Positions 1 to 5,344 of a DNA stretch of 5,344 bases are shown piece by piece. Both the position numbers and the translations under genes were made by a program. This stretch comes from Hyphomicrobiales bacterium. Its GTDB lineage: Bacteria > Pseudomonadota > Alphaproteobacteria > Rhizobiales > Devosiaceae. The DNA is taken from NCBI GenBank assembly GCA_027082895.1, contig JALWTJ010000276.1, forward strand, positions 1 to 5,344, read 5' to 3'. Each line of letters starts with the position of its first letter. The first letter of the stretch is position 1. The notes under the pieces were generated by a model. That model worked only from the letters and a program-made list of their open reading frames with translations, did not search any database and had not been told where the DNA came from.

Positions 1-1914
1 GGGCCATTTGTCTGCCTTTTGCCTGATGGCAGTGCCATTGGGGTACTGGGACGCAACCGGGCGGGAAAGCGGGTCTGTCTTGCCCGGGGTGGCAGGGTAC
101 TGCTTGAGGACAGGCAGCTTGCCGGGATTGCAACGGGTACGATCATTCGTGTTGCGCCACTGGATTCGGAAGAAGAGGGGGAGGCGCAAACCGGGGCGCA
201 TGGTTTAGAACATGTGTTCGGGGGGGTTCTTGGTCGCTTTGCGCGCCTGGAATTTGCAGGGCAGGCAGGCCGTTTGCTGCAATTGTGGGTGGCGGCGGGG
301 CTGAGCAACATGGTTCTGCTGACGCTGCCCCTGTTTATTACCACGGTTTATGACCGGGTCATTCCCCATGGGGCGTTTGAAACACTTGTAGCGCTGACCA
401 TCGGCATTGTTATCATTTTTGCAGTTGATATCGGGTTGCGGGCCAACCGGGTCAATCTTCAGGAGGCGATCGGTGTCAATGCCAGCCACCGCTTGCAGAC
501 CCGTTTTTATCGTAAGCTGCTGCATACACCTCTTGCGGCGTCGGAAAAGTCTTCCTCGGGCATTTCCGCGCTTCTGGGGGAGGTGGATCATGTGGCCATG
601 GCACTGCCGGCCCTGTTTGCGGGTTACATGTCCGATCTTCCCTTTGTTCTGATCATGCTTGCATTGGTGGGGTATCTGGCCGGTCCGGTGGTTCTGGCTC
701 CGGTTACGGGCATTCTGCTGATTGCGGTCATCAATCTTTTCGGCAGTTTTCGGGCGCGTCGGGCGGCGGGGGAAGCCCATGGCCTGAAGCTGAAACTGCA
801 GGATGAGACCATAGCCAGCGCAATGATGCTGCCTACGGTCAAGGCCATGGGAGCCGAGGGGGAACTGCTGCGCCGGTGGGAAAACCGGCTCGATGAAACG
901 GCGTTCAAGATGCACAGGGCACGCCAGTCGGTGGCGGTTGCGGGACAGACCGGGATGGTGCTGACCCAGTTGATCATTGCTTTTACCATTGTCATTGGTG
1001 CGGTGCAGATCAATGCCGGGGCCATGACCCTTGGCAATCTGGCAGCCGCGGTGCTTCTGGTGGGGCGGATCCTGTCCCCGGTGTCCCAGGTGATTGCTCT
1101 TTCGGGGCAGTTGGGAAACATGCGGGCGGCTCTTGCTACCTATTTCCGGGTTGTCGATCAGCCCGATGAAAAGGCAGGGGACAGTTCCGGGCGGCCCGAT
1201 GGTGCCATAAAGGGCGCGTTTCGCCTGCACAAGGCAAGCTTTGGCTATGACGGTTCGCCGTCTCTCAGTCTGGATCAGGTCAGTCTTGAGATCAAGCCGG
1301 GCGAAAAGGTGGGCATTATCGGGCGAAACGGATGTGGCAAGTCAACATTGCTGGCGCTTCTGCCGCGCTTTCATGAACTTTCCTCGGGCACCTATCAGAT
1401 TGACGGGTTTGATTCGCGCCAGATATCGCCTCACCTTCTGCGCCGTTCCATGGGCGTGATGTTTCAGGACACGATCTTGATGCAGGGCAGTCTGAGGGCC
1501 AACATCTGCCTTGGTGTTTCCGATGTGTGCGAGGTGGATTTCCGGCGGGCGGTGGAGGTGTCCGGCGTGCTGGATATTGCCCGGCGGCATCCGCAGGGTT
1601 TTTCGCTCGATGTGGGGCCGCGCGGAGAGGCTCTTTCGGGTGGCGAACGCCAGATGGTGGGTCTGGCGCGGGCGTTGCTGCGTAATCCCAGGGTGCTGAT
1701 ACTGGATGAGCCGACATCGGCCATGGACAATACGGCGGAAAGCCGCCTGATTGGCGCATTGGCCAACTATGTGCGGGGGCGGACGCTGATCGTTGCCACC
1801 CATCGCACGCAGATCCTGTCACTGGTGGACCGGGTGATCCTGATGGATCGCGGGCGGATTCTTGCTGATGGACCGCGGGACCAGGTCCTGTCCGGCCTGC
1901 GCAAGGCGAGTTGA
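1..1914 (+). CDS. Type I secretion ABC exporter (permease-ATPase, LapB/LssB class), 5' partial
   Basis: This is an inner-membrane ABC exporter that would drive one-step export of a large C-terminally signalled protein (RTX protein or adhesin) with a membrane-fusion protein and a TolC-like channel. The frame is open from base 1, so the start is upstream; 637 codons are visible. Counting codons from base 1, residues 1-60 look like the end of a C39-peptidase-like domain. The position of the catalytic His in the usual G-H-[FY]-V motif is Pro (GPFV at the very start), fitting the non-proteolytic domain of LapB-type exporters. About six membrane helices follow (about 95-116, 127-146, 203-226, 228-248, 312-336, 342-364). 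The ATPase domain occupies about 403-637: Walker A GRNGCGKS (441-448), Q-loop Gln489, signature LSGGE (545-549), Walker B ending Asp569-Glu570, D-loop SAMD and switch His601. All are intact, so it should be active. The substrate and the other two exporter components are not in the window. Confidence 0.93.
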   Translation, partial: GPFVCLLPDGSAIGVLGRNRAGKRVCLARGGRVLLEDRQLAGIATGTIIRVAPLDSEEEGEAQTGAHGLEHVFGGVLGRFARLEFAGQAGRLLQLWVAAGLSNMVLLTLPLFITTVYDRVIPHGAFETLVALTIGIVIIFAVDIGLRANRVNLQEAIGVNASHRLQTRFYRKLLHTPLAASEKSSSGISALLGEVDHVAMALPALFAGYMSDLPFVLIMLALVGYLAGPVVLAPVTGILLIAVINLFGSFRARRAAGEAHGLKLKLQDETIASAMMLPTVKAMGAEGELLRRWENRLDETAFKMHRARQSVAVAGQTGMVLTQLIIAFTIVIGAVQINAGAMTLGNLAAAVLLVGRILSPVSQVIALSGQLGNMRAALATYFRVVDQPDEKAGDSSGRPDGAIKGAFRLHKASFGYDGSPSLSLDQVSLEIKPGEKVGIIGRNGCGKSTLLALLPRFHELSSGTYQIDGFDSRQISPHLLRRSMGVMFQDTILMQGSLRANICLGVSDVCEVDFRRAVEVSGVLDIARRHPQGFSLDVGPRGEALSGGERQMVGLARALLRNPRVLILDEPTSAMDNTAESRLIGALANYVRGRTLIVATHRTQILSLVDRVILMDRGRILADGPRDQVLSGLRKAS

Positions 1915-1919
1915 GGGGA
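1914..1919 (+). promoter_or_regulatory. Ribosome binding site of the MotB/OmpA-like gene, overlapping the exporter stop
   Basis: AGGGGA starts at the last base of the exporter stop codon (TGA, 1912-1914) and lies 7 bases before ATG 1927. This fixes the start and suggests translational coupling between the exporter and the motor-type protein, hence one transcript. Confidence 0.75.
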
Positions 1920-1926
1920 AGCGGAA

Positions 1927-2949
1927 ATGGCGCGACGGCCCGAAGAAGAGGAAAATCACTGGCCCGGATTCGTGGATGCCCTGTCTACCATCGTGATGGT
2001 GGTGACGTTTCTTCTCATCATTCTGGTGGTGGTGATCGTGGTGATTTCTTTCCAGGTCCATCCGGAAGCCAGTGCGTCGGCCAGCGAAGCGCAAGCCCAG
2101 GCGCAGCAGGCACAAGCCGAAGCGCAGCAATCTCAGGCCCAGGCAGAAGCAAATGCGCAGGCGCTGGCGGAAGCCCAGGCACAGATCGAAGCGCAGTCTC
2201 AGACCGAGGCAGAGGCCCGTTCCCAGGCGGAAGCCCGAATTCAGGCGGCGGCAGAGGCAAAAGCCGAGGCGGAAGCTCAGGCGCGGGAACAGGCACAGGC
2301 CAAGGCCCAGGCGGAAGCGCAACTGGAGCAGACCCGGCAATCCCTGCAGGTGGCCTCGGCACAGATCGCCGCGTTGCAGCAGCAGCTGGAAAGTGTTTCG
2401 CAGATTGCCGATCAGCAAACGCAGGTCATTACGGAAACCCGGCAACAGATCGAATTGAAGAACCAGACCATCAGGGAGCTGGCGCAAAAAGTGCAGGCGG
2501 CCCCTGTCAGCGATCTGGGGGATACGGCCGAGGTGCAGGCGCCCACACCGGTTAATGAAATCGAAATTACCGTGCCCCGGGTGGATGCGCAGGTGGTGCC
2601 GGATCAGTTGCGATCCGACGTGGAGACGGCCAGTGCGGTCATGACGGTGAAGTTCGAGGCAAATGCCGTGGAAATGAATCAGGAGTCCAAGGACCGGGCT
2701 CAGGCATTCCTGACGGAAAACGATGCGGTGAGCGGTTCGAGCCGAATCGAGGCCATAGCCTATTATGACGGCAATTCCCTTTCCATCAGCCAGGCCAAAC
2801 GCACGGCCTATTTCCGATTGCTGGCGGTGCGCAATTCCCTGATCGATAGCGGGATTGATGGGCAGCGCATAACTATCAATGTTCGTGCAGCACCAAGTCC
2901 GGGCGATGGGCCGGGTATTGCCGGTCAGGTAAAGGTTTTTCTGCAATGA
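1927..2949 (+). CDS. MotB/TolR/ZorB-like envelope protein with coiled coil and OmpA-like C-terminus
   Basis: This 340-residue protein probably forms the peptidoglycan-reaching partner of the proton-channel protein encoded next. Residues 1-11 are polar and acidic. Residues 12-42 hold a single membrane helix preceded by W12-P-G-F-V-D17-A-L-S, the arrangement seen in MotB/ZorB proteins, where the Asp near the helix start carries the ion; here that would be Asp17. Residues about 47-190 are rich in Ala, Gln and Glu and should form a long periplasmic coiled coil. Residues about 236-340 look like a diverged OmpA/MotB domain: a beta-like VMTVKFEANAVEM stretch, then YYD (Asp281) and an Arg (Arg297) before LLAVRNSLIDSGI. 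By my alignment, Asp281 and Arg297 fall where OmpA domains bind peptidoglycan diaminopimelate. The start is supported by a good ribosome binding site. A plain OmpA-family protein is the alternative, but the N-terminal helix argues for a stator-type role. Motor class is fairly sure; ion and partner are inferred. Confidence 0.82.
   Translation: MARRPEEEENHWPGFVDALSTIVMVVTFLLIILVVVIVVISFQVHPEASASASEAQAQAQQAQAEAQQSQAQAEANAQALAEAQAQIEAQSQTEAEARSQAEARIQAAAEAKAEAEAQAREQAQAKAQAEAQLEQTRQSLQVASAQIAALQQQLESVSQIADQQTQVITETRQQIELKNQTIRELAQKVQAAPVSDLGDTAEVQAPTPVNEIEITVPRVDAQVVPDQLRSDVETASAVMTVKFEANAVEMNQESKDRAQAFLTENDAVSGSSRIEAIAYYDGNSLSISQAKRTAYFRLLAVRNSLIDSGIDGQRITINVRAAPSPGDGPGIAGQVKVFLQ
2080..2328 (+). 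repeat. Ala-Gln/Ala-Glu low-complexity repeat tract within the MotB/OmpA-like gene
   Basis: Residues 52-134 of the encoded protein are almost only Ala, Gln and Glu, with Arg, Lys and Ser interspersed, in irregular AQ, AE and AEAQ units. At the DNA level the units are imperfect: Ala is written GCG, GCC or GCA, Gln CAG or CAA, and Glu GAA or GAG in varying order, so no long exact tandem repeat exists. The tract is expected to be helical and probably coiled coil, acting as a rigid spacer between the membrane helix and the OmpA-like domain. Confidence 0.8.
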
Positions 2950-2991
2950 GCGGGTGCGGCCTGTTCCGATCGGGTGAATTCTTGGGTGTTT

Positions 2992-3005
2992 CCCGCGAGG
3001 GCGGG
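2992..3005. repeat. Short GC hairpin in the gap between the two motor genes (copy 1)
   Basis: CCCGC (2992-2996) pairs with GCGGG (3001-3005) across a GAGG loop. It lies 43 bases after the stop of the MotB/OmpA-like gene. No T-run follows, so it is not a standard terminator. It contains CCGCGAGGGC (2993-3002), which recurs exactly at 3062-3071. Confidence 0.55.
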
Positions 3006-3061
3006 GCCATGGTTTCCGGGGTGTTAACGTTTATTTGCAACAAGAGATTCACGTTTTTGTT

Positions 3062-3077
3062 CCGCGAGGGCTCGCGG
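3062..3077. repeat. Perfect GC inverted repeat just upstream of the MotA/ZorA-like gene (copy 2)
   Basis: CCGCGAG (3062-3068) is the exact reverse complement of CTCGCGG (3071-3077), with two bases between; as RNA this gives a 6-base-pair stem with a GGGC loop. It shares its left part, CCGCGAGGGC, with the hairpin at 2992-3005, the copies being 69 bases apart. It ends 28 bases before ATG 3106. It could be a regulator-binding operator, an mRNA hairpin affecting expression of the downstream gene, or part of a dispersed intergenic repeat. The sequence alone does not decide. Confidence 0.6.
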
Positions 3078-3105
3078 TATTCATGTTTTGAACGGGTATG
3101 TTGAA

Positions 3106-4506
3106 ATGGGAAAAAATCTGCGGCAGGCATTGATCAGCATGGCCGGTGCTCTCGGGGTACTGCTCCTTCTGGGGGCGTGGCAAATCGGGTTCGTCGTGCA
3201 GGCCATTTCTTCAAATGTGATGTTGAATGGCACGATTATCGGGGTTTTCGTGCTGGGGGTGGTGCTGGTGTTTCGTGGCGTTCTGCAGATGCGGAACGAG
3301 GAGCTGGCCTTTGCCGCGTTGAAGGAAATGTATCTGGATGCACGGACCCTGAAGTGCGGTAATGTGACGGATCCCCTGTGGCGCCACTACCGGTGCAACG
3401 AACTGGCGGTGGTGTACAAGCGGCCCGAAGTGCTGGGGCAGGCCTTTCAGTTCCTGTCCGAAAAATTTTCCCATGGCAAGGATCTGAGCGTTGATCCGGG
3501 AACCCTGTCCACCCTTGTCGAGTCTATTCAGATTCGCCTGGATGACCGGAAATCCATGACCAATTATGTGGCTGGTATTCTGGTGCTGCTGGGTCTGATC
3601 GGTACCTTTATCGGTCTGATGGTCACCCTTTCGTCCATCGGCAACATCATCGGCGGGATTGATCTGAGCGGGGACGATCCCACCGCTGCGGTCAGCGGTC
3701 TGATGACCAGCTTGCAGGTACCCCTCAAGGGTATGGCAACGGGTTTTTCTTCGTCCCTGTTCGGTCTTGTCACGTCCCTGACCCTGGGCCTGATGGTGCG
3801 CTTTTCCGGTTCGGCCTTTTCCGGCTTTACCTTCGAGTTTGAAAGCTGGTTGTCCAACATTGTCGAGGTGGGTGTCGAGAACGAGGAAGTGGAGGGCATG
3901 CCCGGGGCTGCATCCGCCGTGGCCGAGCAGCGCCAGCTGGCATTGATTTTGCGCACGGCCCGGGTGACCGTTTCCTCCAATGCCAAGCTCAACGAGAAGA
4001 TGGAACGCCTGATCGGAGCGGTGGAGACCCTGTCCACCCATTCCCTTGAGCAGACCCATGCGCTGGAAAACCTTCTCAACGGTACCAATGAATTGCAGCA
4101 GAATGGACGGATTCTGGCCCATGCCACGCGCAAGACCCTGGAAAACATGCACATGATGGCTGCCAGCCTGTCGGCCAAGGACGAGATCGTTGAAGCTACC
4201 ATTTCCCTGGCAAACCAGCTGGAAACGCGCGACAGCCATCTGGTGGGCAGCATTCAGGCGCTGGATACCCAGTTGCAGAAACTGCAGCAGCGTGATGCGG
4301 CCCATGTCGCGCAGCCCGGACCCGAGCAGCAGGATATCTATACGCTGCTCAAGGAGTTAAAGGACAGTTTGCGCAGCGGTGACATGGGGGGGATCAATGA
4401 CAGGCTGTGGAGCAATGAGGAGGCACCGGATATCGGGACCGGGGAAGGGGGCATGTCCGAACATGGCCATCTGAAAAGTTCGATTGCCGGCAGTGACAGG
4501 TCCTGA
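3106..4506 (+). CDS. MotA/TolQ/ExbB-family proton channel, ZorA-like, with long coiled-coil tail
   Basis: This 466-residue inner-membrane protein probably forms the ion-channel ring around the MotB-like helix encoded just upstream. Four membrane helices are predicted by eye: about 11-33, 42-62, 154-176 and 207-232. The approximately 90-residue cytoplasmic loop between helices 2 and 3 gives MotA/ZorA topology rather than the three-helix TolQ/ExbB layout. The family core is clear: GLIGTFIGLMVTL in helix 3 and MATGFSSSLFGLVTSL in helix 4. From about 270 to 400 the tail is helical and rich in Glu, Gln, Leu and Ala with likely coiled coils; the last 60 residues are polar and probably disordered. 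MotA lacks such a long tail, while ZorA has one. I chose ATG 3106, preceded by a weak GGG at 3094-3096. An in-frame TTG at 3088 would add six residues but has no ribosome site, and ATG 3139 would clip the first helix. The stop is followed closely by the PilZ gene. Confidence 0.85.
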   Translation: MGKNLRQALISMAGALGVLLLLGAWQIGFVVQAISSNVMLNGTIIGVFVLGVVLVFRGVLQMRNEELAFAALKEMYLDARTLKCGNVTDPLWRHYRCNELAVVYKRPEVLGQAFQFLSEKFSHGKDLSVDPGTLSTLVESIQIRLDDRKSMTNYVAGILVLLGLIGTFIGLMVTLSSIGNIIGGIDLSGDDPTAAVSGLMTSLQVPLKGMATGFSSSLFGLVTSLTLGLMVRFSGSAFSGFTFEFESWLSNIVEVGVENEEVEGMPGAASAVAEQRQLALILRTARVTVSSNAKLNEKMERLIGAVETLSTHSLEQTHALENLLNGTNELQQNGRILAHATRKTLENMHMMAASLSAKDEIVEATISLANQLETRDSHLVGSIQALDTQLQKLQQRDAAHVAQPGPEQQDIYTLLKELKDSLRSGDMGGINDRLWSNEEAPDIGTGEGGMSEHGHLKSSIAGSDRS

Positions 4507-4512
4507 AGGAAG
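4506..4512 (+). promoter_or_regulatory. Ribosome binding site of the PilZ gene, overlapping the preceding stop
   Basis: AAGGAAG begins at the last base of the TGA (4504-4506) that ends the MotA/ZorA-like gene, with its AGGA core 8 bases before ATG 4519. It fixes the PilZ start and points to coupled translation of the two genes. Confidence 0.8.
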
Positions 4513-4518
4513 AATATC

Positions 4519-4902
4519 ATGGAATTAGAGCCCATTGAATCGGTCAAGATTGACACTTCCACTCTGCGCCGTCGGTTGCAGGCGGATGAAAGCAAGAATT
4601 CCCACAAGCGTCGTTTCGAACGCCATTCCATCTTTGCCATTGCCCATATCACGCTTACGGACAGTTCCCAGCGTATCGACGGGGTAGTGGATGAGGTTTC
4701 CATTGGCGGCATACGCTTTCATCCGGCCCTGAGCTTCATCATGGAGCGCAACAACGAGTCCGTTACCGTGGACCTGGGCGACCTTCATCTTTCCGGGCGC
4801 ATTCGGGCGACCCGGGCGGATGGGTACGGTATTCAGTTGATGGATATGCTCAGCGAGGAGCAGCTGGCGGATTTGCTGGCTGCTTACAAGACGGACGCCT
4901 GA
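4519..4902 (+). CDS. PilZ-domain protein, probable cyclic di-GMP receptor
   Basis: This is a single-domain cytoplasmic protein of 127 residues with no membrane helix. PilZ proteins bind cyclic di-GMP through an N-terminal RxxxR and a downstream [DN]xSxxG motif. RxxxR is present as R31-R-F-E-R35 in a basic patch starting at Lys30. The second motif reads E59-V-S61-I-G-G64, with Glu at the position usually held by Asp or Asn (Asp58 sits one place earlier). The strand pattern after it (IRFHPAL, SVTVDLGDLHLSGRIRATRA, GYGIQLMDM) fits the PilZ beta barrel, and SEEQLADLLAAY forms the closing helix. The gene follows the MotA/ZorA-like gene by 12 bases, so it is probably co-transcribed. The natural inference is that cyclic di-GMP controls the motor, much as the PilZ protein YcgR acts on the flagellar stator and rotor. 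Family assignment is confident; ligand binding and target are inferred. Confidence 0.87.
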   Translation: MELEPIESVKIDTSTLRRRLQADESKNSHKRRFERHSIFAIAHITLTDSSQRIDGVVDEVSIGGIRFHPALSFIMERNNESVTVDLGDLHLSGRIRATRADGYGIQLMDMLSEEQLADLLAAYKTDA

Positions 4903-4917
4903 AACCGGCAAACGGTT
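4903..4917. other. Weak hairpin directly after the PilZ stop
   Basis: AACCG (4903-4907) pairs with CGGTT (4913-4917) around a five-base loop immediately after the PilZ stop. There is no T-run, so it is at best a weak 3'-end structure and not a convincing terminator. Confidence 0.25.
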
Positions 4918-4957
4918 CCGGGGATCGGGCCTCTTGCGCCGGTTGTTGCTGGGATGG

Positions 4958-5011
4958 CGCAGTGCGACATCGGTGTGGCTGGACTATCGGTGCCGGATCG
5001 CGCACAGTGCG
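4958..5011. promoter_or_regulatory. Pair of related odd palindromes upstream of the di-haem gene
   Basis: CGCAGTGCG (4958-4966) and CGCACAGTGCG (5001-5011) are each perfectly symmetric about a central base and resemble each other, lying 43 bases apart in the 113-base gap before the di-haem gene. The second ends 4 bases before ATG 5016. They could be regulator-binding sites that would block initiation or expression of the gene. Arms of 4 and 5 bases in GC-rich DNA can also arise by chance, and no clear promoter boxes were found nearby. Confidence 0.25.
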
Positions 5012-5015
5012 GGGG

Positions 5016-5344
5016 ATGGCTGATCACAAAAGCTTCACTTCGGCTCGAGTTGCGGGCGTGGTTTGCGCCCTGGGGTTCGGATTTGTCGCCTTGCCACCTT
5101 TTGCGCAGGAATTGTCCCTTGACGGACCCAATGCCTTCCGGCTGCATCGGGAGGGGCTGAATTCCTCGGAAATTGCTCATTTCAACTATGGCCGTGGACT
5201 GTTTCACCATGTGTGGGAGCCGGTCATTCATGATGATGGCACGGTCAGCGGTTTCGGCCCGCTTTACAATGCCAATGCCTGCGCGGCCTGTCATGTGCGT
5301 GATGGGCGGGGGCAGCCGCCGCGGCCGGGTGATGCCACTTCCTT
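5016..5344 (+). CDS. Exported di-haem c-type cytochrome oxidoreductase (DUF1111/COG3488-like), 3' partial
   Basis: The frame is open to the window edge: 109 codons plus two bases. From ATG 5016 the protein begins with a Sec-type signal peptide: Lys5 and Arg11, a hydrophobic core at about 12-26, and likely cleavage after PPFA at residue 30. The mature part contains FNYGRGLFHHVWEP (about 56-69), then GFGPLYNANACAACHVRDGRG with a haem c motif C89-A-A-C92-H93. A GLF..W.P segment followed by a GPL[FY]NA..C..CH.RDGRG segment is characteristic of the periplasmic DUF1111 family, once called predicted thiol oxidoreductases and now di-haem oxidoreductases; the second haem motif would lie beyond the window. 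The start is the weak point: only a G-run directly abuts ATG 5016 and the ribosome site is poor; GTG 5007 is possible in frame. The gap of 113 bases and the different role suggest its own unit. In other genomes this family often sits near imelysin-type iron proteins, which could be tested downstream. Confidence 0.85.
   Translation, partial: MADHKSFTSARVAGVVCALGFGFVALPPFAQELSLDGPNAFRLHREGLNSSEIAHFNYGRGLFHHVWEPVIHDDGTVSGFGPLYNANACAACHVRDGRGQPPRPGDATS

Noticed and set aside
205..1230. A 341-codon antisense reading frame opposite the exporter
   Set aside because: The + strand encodes recognisable exporter membrane helices here; the antisense product is rich in His, Gln, Arg and Pro with no domain, typical of GC-rich shadow frames.
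1911..2555. A 214-codon + strand frame overlapping the MotB/OmpA-like gene
   Set aside because: Its Gly/Ser/Arg-rich product is the repeat tract read in another frame, with no domain.
1819..2946. A 375-codon antisense reading frame opposite the MotB/OmpA-like gene
   Set aside because: It is a by-product of the repetitive Ala/Gln/Glu codons, which read as Leu, Arg, Gly and Cys on the other strand. It shows no domain and covers two genes with clear families.
3024..3038. Possible CtrA box (TTAA, seven bases, TTAA)
   Set aside because: Only the first half matches; the second half is TTGC.
2992..3077. Intrinsic terminator between the motor genes
   Set aside because: Both hairpins lack a following T-run, and the next gene clearly belongs with the previous one.
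3088..3105. TTG start adding six residues to the MotA/ZorA-like protein
   Set aside because: No ribosome binding site precedes it and the added residues belong to no recognisable element; ATG 3106 is preferred, though not proven.
3211..4305. A 364-codon antisense reading frame opposite the MotA/ZorA-like gene
   Set aside because: The + strand family signatures are clear; the antisense product is a low-information His/Gln/Gly-rich shadow.
1927..4506. A Zorya antiphage system
   Set aside because: Only the motor pair resembles Zorya; no ZorC, ZorD or ZorE gene is present, and the flanking genes are an exporter and a PilZ protein.
1927..4506. Flagellar MotA and MotB
   Set aside because: Gene order is reversed, the OmpA-like domain is strongly diverged, the channel protein has a long tail, and no flagellar gene is nearby.

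Overview
The window carries five same-strand (+) genes from a moderately GC-rich proteobacterium. An alphaproteobacterium is my best guess, but this rests only on gene content and general composition, so the taxonomic call is weak. No RNA genes, insertion sequences, CRISPR arrays or phage genes are visible.

Bases 1-1914 hold most of an ABC exporter of the type I secretion (LapB/LssB) class, whose start lies before the window. Twelve bases later, with its ribosome binding site touching the exporter's stop codon, comes a MotB/TolR/OmpA-like protein (1927-2949). It has an N-terminal membrane helix with a conserved-position Asp, a long Ala/Gln/Glu coiled coil and a C-terminal OmpA-like domain. 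A 156-base gap (2950-3105) containing two related GC hairpins separates it from a four-helix MotA/ZorA-like proton-channel protein with a long cytoplasmic coiled-coil tail (3106-4506). A PilZ-domain protein (4519-4902), a likely cyclic di-GMP receptor, follows after 12 bases. After a 113-base gap, the last gene (5016 to the window end) is the start of an exported di-haem oxidoreductase of the DUF1111/COG3488 type.

The most interesting point is the combination. An ABC exporter used in the family for giant adhesins or RTX proteins sits directly beside a complete stator-type ion-motor pair and a cyclic di-GMP receptor. Known LapB-type exporters work with a membrane-fusion protein and a TolC-like outer-membrane channel, and no ion-driven motor is part of that standard machine. 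A plausible inference is a surface-protein secretion or display apparatus with a proton- or sodium-driven envelope-spanning motor, gated by cyclic di-GMP. The di-haem protein is probably a separate unit. The link between exporter and motor is inferred from gene order only.
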